A DNA stretch of 53,365 nt from Candidatus Brocadiia bacterium (lineage in GTDB: Bacteria > Planctomycetota > PUPC01), in assembly GCA_030605345.1 (NCBI GenBank), contig JAUWIN010000005.1, positions 1 to 53,365 of the forward strand, in the 5' to 3' direction. Made by a program: the position numbers and the translations under genes. The stretch's first letter is position 1; each line of letters begins with the position of its first letter. The notes under the pieces are model-generated. The model ran no database searches, was not told where the DNA came from, and saw only the letters and a program-made list of their open reading frames with translations. Of the stretch, positions 53,230 to 53,365 are shown piece after piece.

Positions 53230-53365
53230 GGAGCCGAGGCGGCGGGTCCGGCCCTGCAGGCGTCAGTGATGATTTGAACGTTTCGCGGCGTTGCGGCATT
53301 GACGAAGCTCCGGCTGCGGGGTATGTTACCGGCGTCAAGGCTTACTTTCAGTTTTTGTTTTTTCA

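Noticed and set aside
1..53365. CRISPR array
   Set aside because: No regularly spaced short repeats or cas genes were seen.

Overview
The window looks like a GC-rich bacterial chromosome fragment, most plausibly from the Planctomycetota (Phycisphaerae-like) or a close PVC relative. This is inferred from the protein types: a pseudopilin-tailed planctomycete-style hypothetical, a DUF4954 protein, a DUF6941-like protein, a giant PA/peptidase-like FtsX permease and a TIG-ExbB protein. No rRNA gene is present, so the lineage is not proven. Promoters resemble sigma70 (TTGACA/TATAAT type) and ribosome binding sites are ordinary, with some GTG/TTG starts.

Region 1 (1-9.9 kb, + strand) is the structural half of a tailed prophage. 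It holds a decoration-like fragment, a gpE-type major capsid protein, an inserted GT9 glycosyltransferase, a run of small membrane and Gly/Arg-rich proteins, a beta-helix spike-like protein, head-tail proteins and a 739-aa tail/baseplate protein. No terminase, portal or integrase is visible. Its right edge carries cargo: a DUF6941-like gene and a MazF-like toxin frameshifted by one base in a G run.

Region 2 (10.2-13.8 kb, +) is a surface-polymer triad (YLDPGTG microprotein, SAM methyltransferase, membrane sulfatase-superfamily enzyme) followed by tatA. Region 3 (25.3-13.8 kb, -) is one long co-directional block behind a strong promoter: TIG-ExbB, ExbD, a large TPR protein, a VWA protein with one N-terminal membrane segment, a TM-TPR protein, a remnant of a sodium:neurotransmitter symporter, an O-antigen ligase/polymerase, purM, purH and trpF. 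Next to it is a monocistronic rplC, away from the usual S10 operon.

Region 4 (26.2-31.6 kb) holds a TPR lipoprotein-like gene preceded by a small ORF with an in-frame TAG. It also holds an orphan P-loop NTPase and a pseudopilin-tailed protein, each preceded by a copy of the same ~168-bp repeat. Region 5 (31.8-42.1 kb, +) is the most unusual block: a ~1,680-aa PA/pseudo-M28/carboxypeptidase-regulatory/FtsX permease (one apparent frameshift near its N terminus), an OPT-like carrier, an unknown protein, a PqqD-like peptide-binding protein, a small FtsX permease and a LolD/MacB-type ATPase. I read it as a candidate peptide or lipoprotein export system.

Region 6 (42.1-53.2 kb) contains a URO-D-family methyltransferase-like gene, a hypothetical membrane protein, DUF4954 and nagB, a tRNA-Gln(CTG) with its own promoter, a HicBA toxin-antitoxin pair, a single-chain restriction-modification enzyme, and a gnd gene whose reading frame is complete except for one TAG replacing a conserved lysine. 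Four single-site lesions (two missing G, two TAG) recur across the window. Either assembly error or real decay could explain them, and raw reads would decide.
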